Part shown: positions 47,753 through 49,530 of the stretch, one piece after another
Layout of the letters: each line of letters starts with the position of its first letter
Numbering within the stretch: the stretch's first letter is position 1
From: Kluyvera intermedia
GTDB lineage: Bacteria > Pseudomonadota > Gammaproteobacteria > Enterobacterales > Enterobacteriaceae
Assembly (NCBI RefSeq): GCF_021440345.1
Contig: NZ_JAKCNS010000008.1
Location: 1 to 49,530 of the forward strand
DNA length: 49,530 nucleotides
Direction: 5' to 3'
The notes under the pieces: model-generated
Told to the model about the DNA's origin: nothing
Seen by the model: only the letters and a program-made list of their open reading frames with translations
Database searches by the model: none
Made by a program: the position numbers and the translations under genes

Positions 47753-49333
47753 CTACACTTCGTAATCCAGCTCATCCTGCGGTGGCGGGATAATCTGCAC
47801 TTTCTGCACCCGGTGACTTTCAACCTGCAAGGTTTTCAACGTCCACGGACCTATCTGCACCTCTTCGCCAGCTTTTGGCACGCGCTGCAGATGTTCCATC
47901 AACAGCCCGGCGATGGTGTGGTACTCGCGCTTCTCGTCCAGCGGCAGCGGGATATATTGCACTAAGTCTTCCAGCGGCATATGACCGTTCGCGGTCCAGC
48001 TGCCATCCGCATTGCGCGCAATATCATGGCGAGCGTCAATTTCCTCAGCCTCGTTTGGCAGGTTACCGGCGATGGTTTCCGTCACGTCACTTAACGTCAC
48101 TACCCCTTCAACAGAACCAAATTCATCCACCACGAAGGCAAAGTGGGTACGCGCGTTGCGGAACTGTTCCAGCGCCGACAGCAGCGGCAGCGCTTCCGGG
48201 AAGACCAGCGGCTGGCGGATTAACACGCGTAGGTTCAGCGGCTCTCCGCGCAGGGATTGTTGCAGCAGGTCGATAACGTGCACCACGCCAAGCAGATCTT
48301 CTTCATCATCGCCGCCGGTGACGACAAGGCGCGTGTGCTGGTTTTTCTCCAGCAGCGCCCGCACTTCGCTTTCCGGCGCGCTCAGATCGATATGCTCAAT
48401 ATCGTGGCGCGAGGTCATAATACTACTGACCGTACGCTGATTGAGATTGAGCACGCGCTCAATCATTCGCCGCTCCTGCGGGTCGAAAATTTGCTGATTG
48501 TCGTGATCAACCAGTAGCGAAGCCGTTCCAGCGTCCAGCTCGGCATCTTCCTTATTACCGCTTAGCAGACGCATCACCGCGTCGGTAGTGCGGCTTCGCA
48601 GCGACTGGTTAGCGGTCAGGAAACGGCGGCGATTGAAGATGGCCAGTTGATTAAGGGACTCGATCATCACCGAGAAACCAATGGCGGCGTACAGATAACC
48701 TTTCGGAATAATCACGCCAAAGCCTTCGGCCACCAGGCTAAAACCAATCATCAGCAGGAAGCTAAGGCACAAAATAACGATGGTCGGGTGGCTGTTCACA
48801 AAGCGGGTAAGCGCTTTGCTGGCCAGCAGCATCAGGCTAATAGCGATAATAACCGCTGCCATCATCACCGCCAGATGATCTACCATCCCGACGGCGGTAA
48901 TCACCGAGTCTAATGAGAAGACCGCATCCAGCACCACAATTTGCGTCACCACCGGCCAGAAGCGGGCTCCGCGCCGTTGCGTTGGATTATCGCTGTCTTT
49001 GCCCTCCAGCCGCTCGTTGAGCTCCACCGTGGCCTTAAACAGCAAGAAGAAGCCACCGACCAGCATTATCAGGTCGCGGGCGCTGAAGGTAAAATCGCGG
49101 ATGCTAAACAGCGGCTTCGTCAGCGTGACCAGCCACGAGATAGAGGCCAGCAGCAGCAGACGCATTAGCATCGCCAGTATCAACCCGGTGACGCGCGCTC
49201 GGTCGCGTTGGGCTGGCGGCAGCTTTTCAGCCAGGATGGCGATAAACACCAAATTATCAATTCCGAGAACCAGCTCGATGACGACCAGCGTCACGAGTCC
49301 CGCCCAAATAGACGGATCGGCAATCCATTCCAT
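47753..49333 (-). CDS. yegH: YegH, TerC-type membrane protein with CBS and CorC domains
   Basis: 526 residues (E. coli 527). TerC domain of ~7 segments (~10-240) with acidic metal-binding residues in [20 protein letters not shown] and [24 protein letters not shown] pair (~300-420: [34 protein letters not shown]) and a C-terminal CorC/HlyC domain (~430-515). Probable metal-ion or exporter-related inner-membrane protein; function not established. It converges with asmA. Confidence 0.95.
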   Translation of the reverse strand: MEWIADPSIWAGLVTLVVIELVLGIDNLVFIAILAEKLPPAQRDRARVTGLILAMLMRLLLLASISWLVTLTKPLFSIRDFTFSARDLIMLVGGFFLLFKATVELNERLEGKDSDNPTQRRGARFWPVVTQIVVLDAVFSLDSVITAVGMVDHLAVMMAAVIIAISLMLLASKALTRFVNSHPTIVILCLSFLLMIGFSLVAEGFGVIIPKGYLYAAIGFSVMIESLNQLAIFNRRRFLTANQSLRSRTTDAVMRLLSGNKEDAELDAGTASLLVDHDNQQIFDPQERRMIERVLNLNQRTVSSIMTSRHDIEHIDLSAPESEVRALLEKNQHTRLVVTGGDDEEDLLGVVHVIDLLQQSLRGEPLNLRVLIRQPLVFPEALPLLSALEQFRNARTHFAFVVDEFGSVEGVVTLSDVTETIAGNLPNEAEEIDARHDIARNADGSWTANGHMPLEDLVQYIPLPLDEKREYHTIAGLLMEHLQRVPKAGEEVQIGPWTLKTLQVESHRVQKVQIIPPPQDELDYEV

Positions 49334-49530
49334 ACGTTGGTTAAAACCTTATGTTACAAGACAAATTGATCATGGATAAATGCGCGGGAAAATGCAATGT
49401 CTGCGGGTGAATTCTCCGGATAAAAATTATGGGAATTTGTTGAATAATAACCATGTTGGAAGTGTGATATATATTTATTATTAAAATAAAAATATCTAAT
49501 TGGTTAATTTGTCAATATAAAGAAATTCCT
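49334..49530. other. AT-rich gene-free end of the window
   Basis: 197 bases, strongly AT-rich after 49420. No open frame or RNA that I recognise. In E. coli the exopolysaccharide (wza) locus begins beyond yegH; its leader or an accessory capsule locus may begin here. Confidence 0.5.

Noticed and set aside
1-49530. CRISPR arrays, tRNA, rRNA genes or insertion sequences
   Set aside because: No evenly spaced repeats, cloverleaf-like genes, or transposase frames with terminal inverted repeats were seen; the only mobile element is the P2-like remnant.

Overview
The window is a chromosomal segment of a member of the Enterobacteriaceae. It carries the backbone that E. coli has near 47 min: thiM-thiD, yegW, yegTUV, fbaB, yegS, cyaR/yegQ, yegP, mdtABCD-baeSR, ibs/sib, yegD, alkA, yegE, udk, dcd, asmA and yegH. 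Proteins match the E. coli K-12 versions closely in length and motifs. The divergence and a cluster absent from K-12 suggest a relative such as Klebsiella, Enterobacter or Kosakonia; I cannot fix the genus from sequence alone.

Layout. 64-2754: an AraC/GyrI-type regulator followed by a secreted amidohydrolase. 3166-4500: a PAS-GAF-GGDEF diguanylate cyclase. 4617-6327: TPP riboswitch and thiM-thiD (thiamin precursor salvage). 6384-10341: yegW facing the yegTUV operon (transporter, ADP-ribosylglycohydrolase-like protein, PfkB kinase). 10589-11641: fbaB. 11957-19758: at the position of the E. coli gat operon, an enolase-superfamily enzyme, a complete Dpp/Opp-type ABC importer and a separate family 1 sugar-type solute-binding protein. 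19755-20654: lipid kinase yegS.

20723-26019 is a decayed P2-like prophage integrated at the terminator of the sRNA gene cyaR. Both 27-bp att cores remain. Integrase, portal and terminase are broken, and most phage genes are deleted. A 19-bp cos-like sequence survives. The only intact genes are two AT-rich cargo genes on either side of cos: a DUF4238 protein, and a 550-residue ABC-type ATPase fused to a DUF4435/TOPRIM-like domain. The latter has the architecture of a single-gene (merged AriA-AriB) PARIS-like anti-phage system. This is the most interesting part of the window: a defence locus kept while its carrier phage rots away.

26163-39168: trhP/yegQ, yegP and the envelope-stress and multidrug-efflux operon mdtABCD-baeSR. 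A short toxin gene (Ibs, 19 residues) with its antisense Sib RNA lies between mdtA and yegD; it is too small for ordinary gene calling. 39562-49333: yegD (Hsp70-like), alkA (3-methyladenine glycosylase), a yegE-type diguanylate cyclase that stops after GGDEF, udk and dcd (pyrimidine salvage), asmA (envelope) and yegH. The last ~200 bases are AT-rich and contain no gene that I can see.
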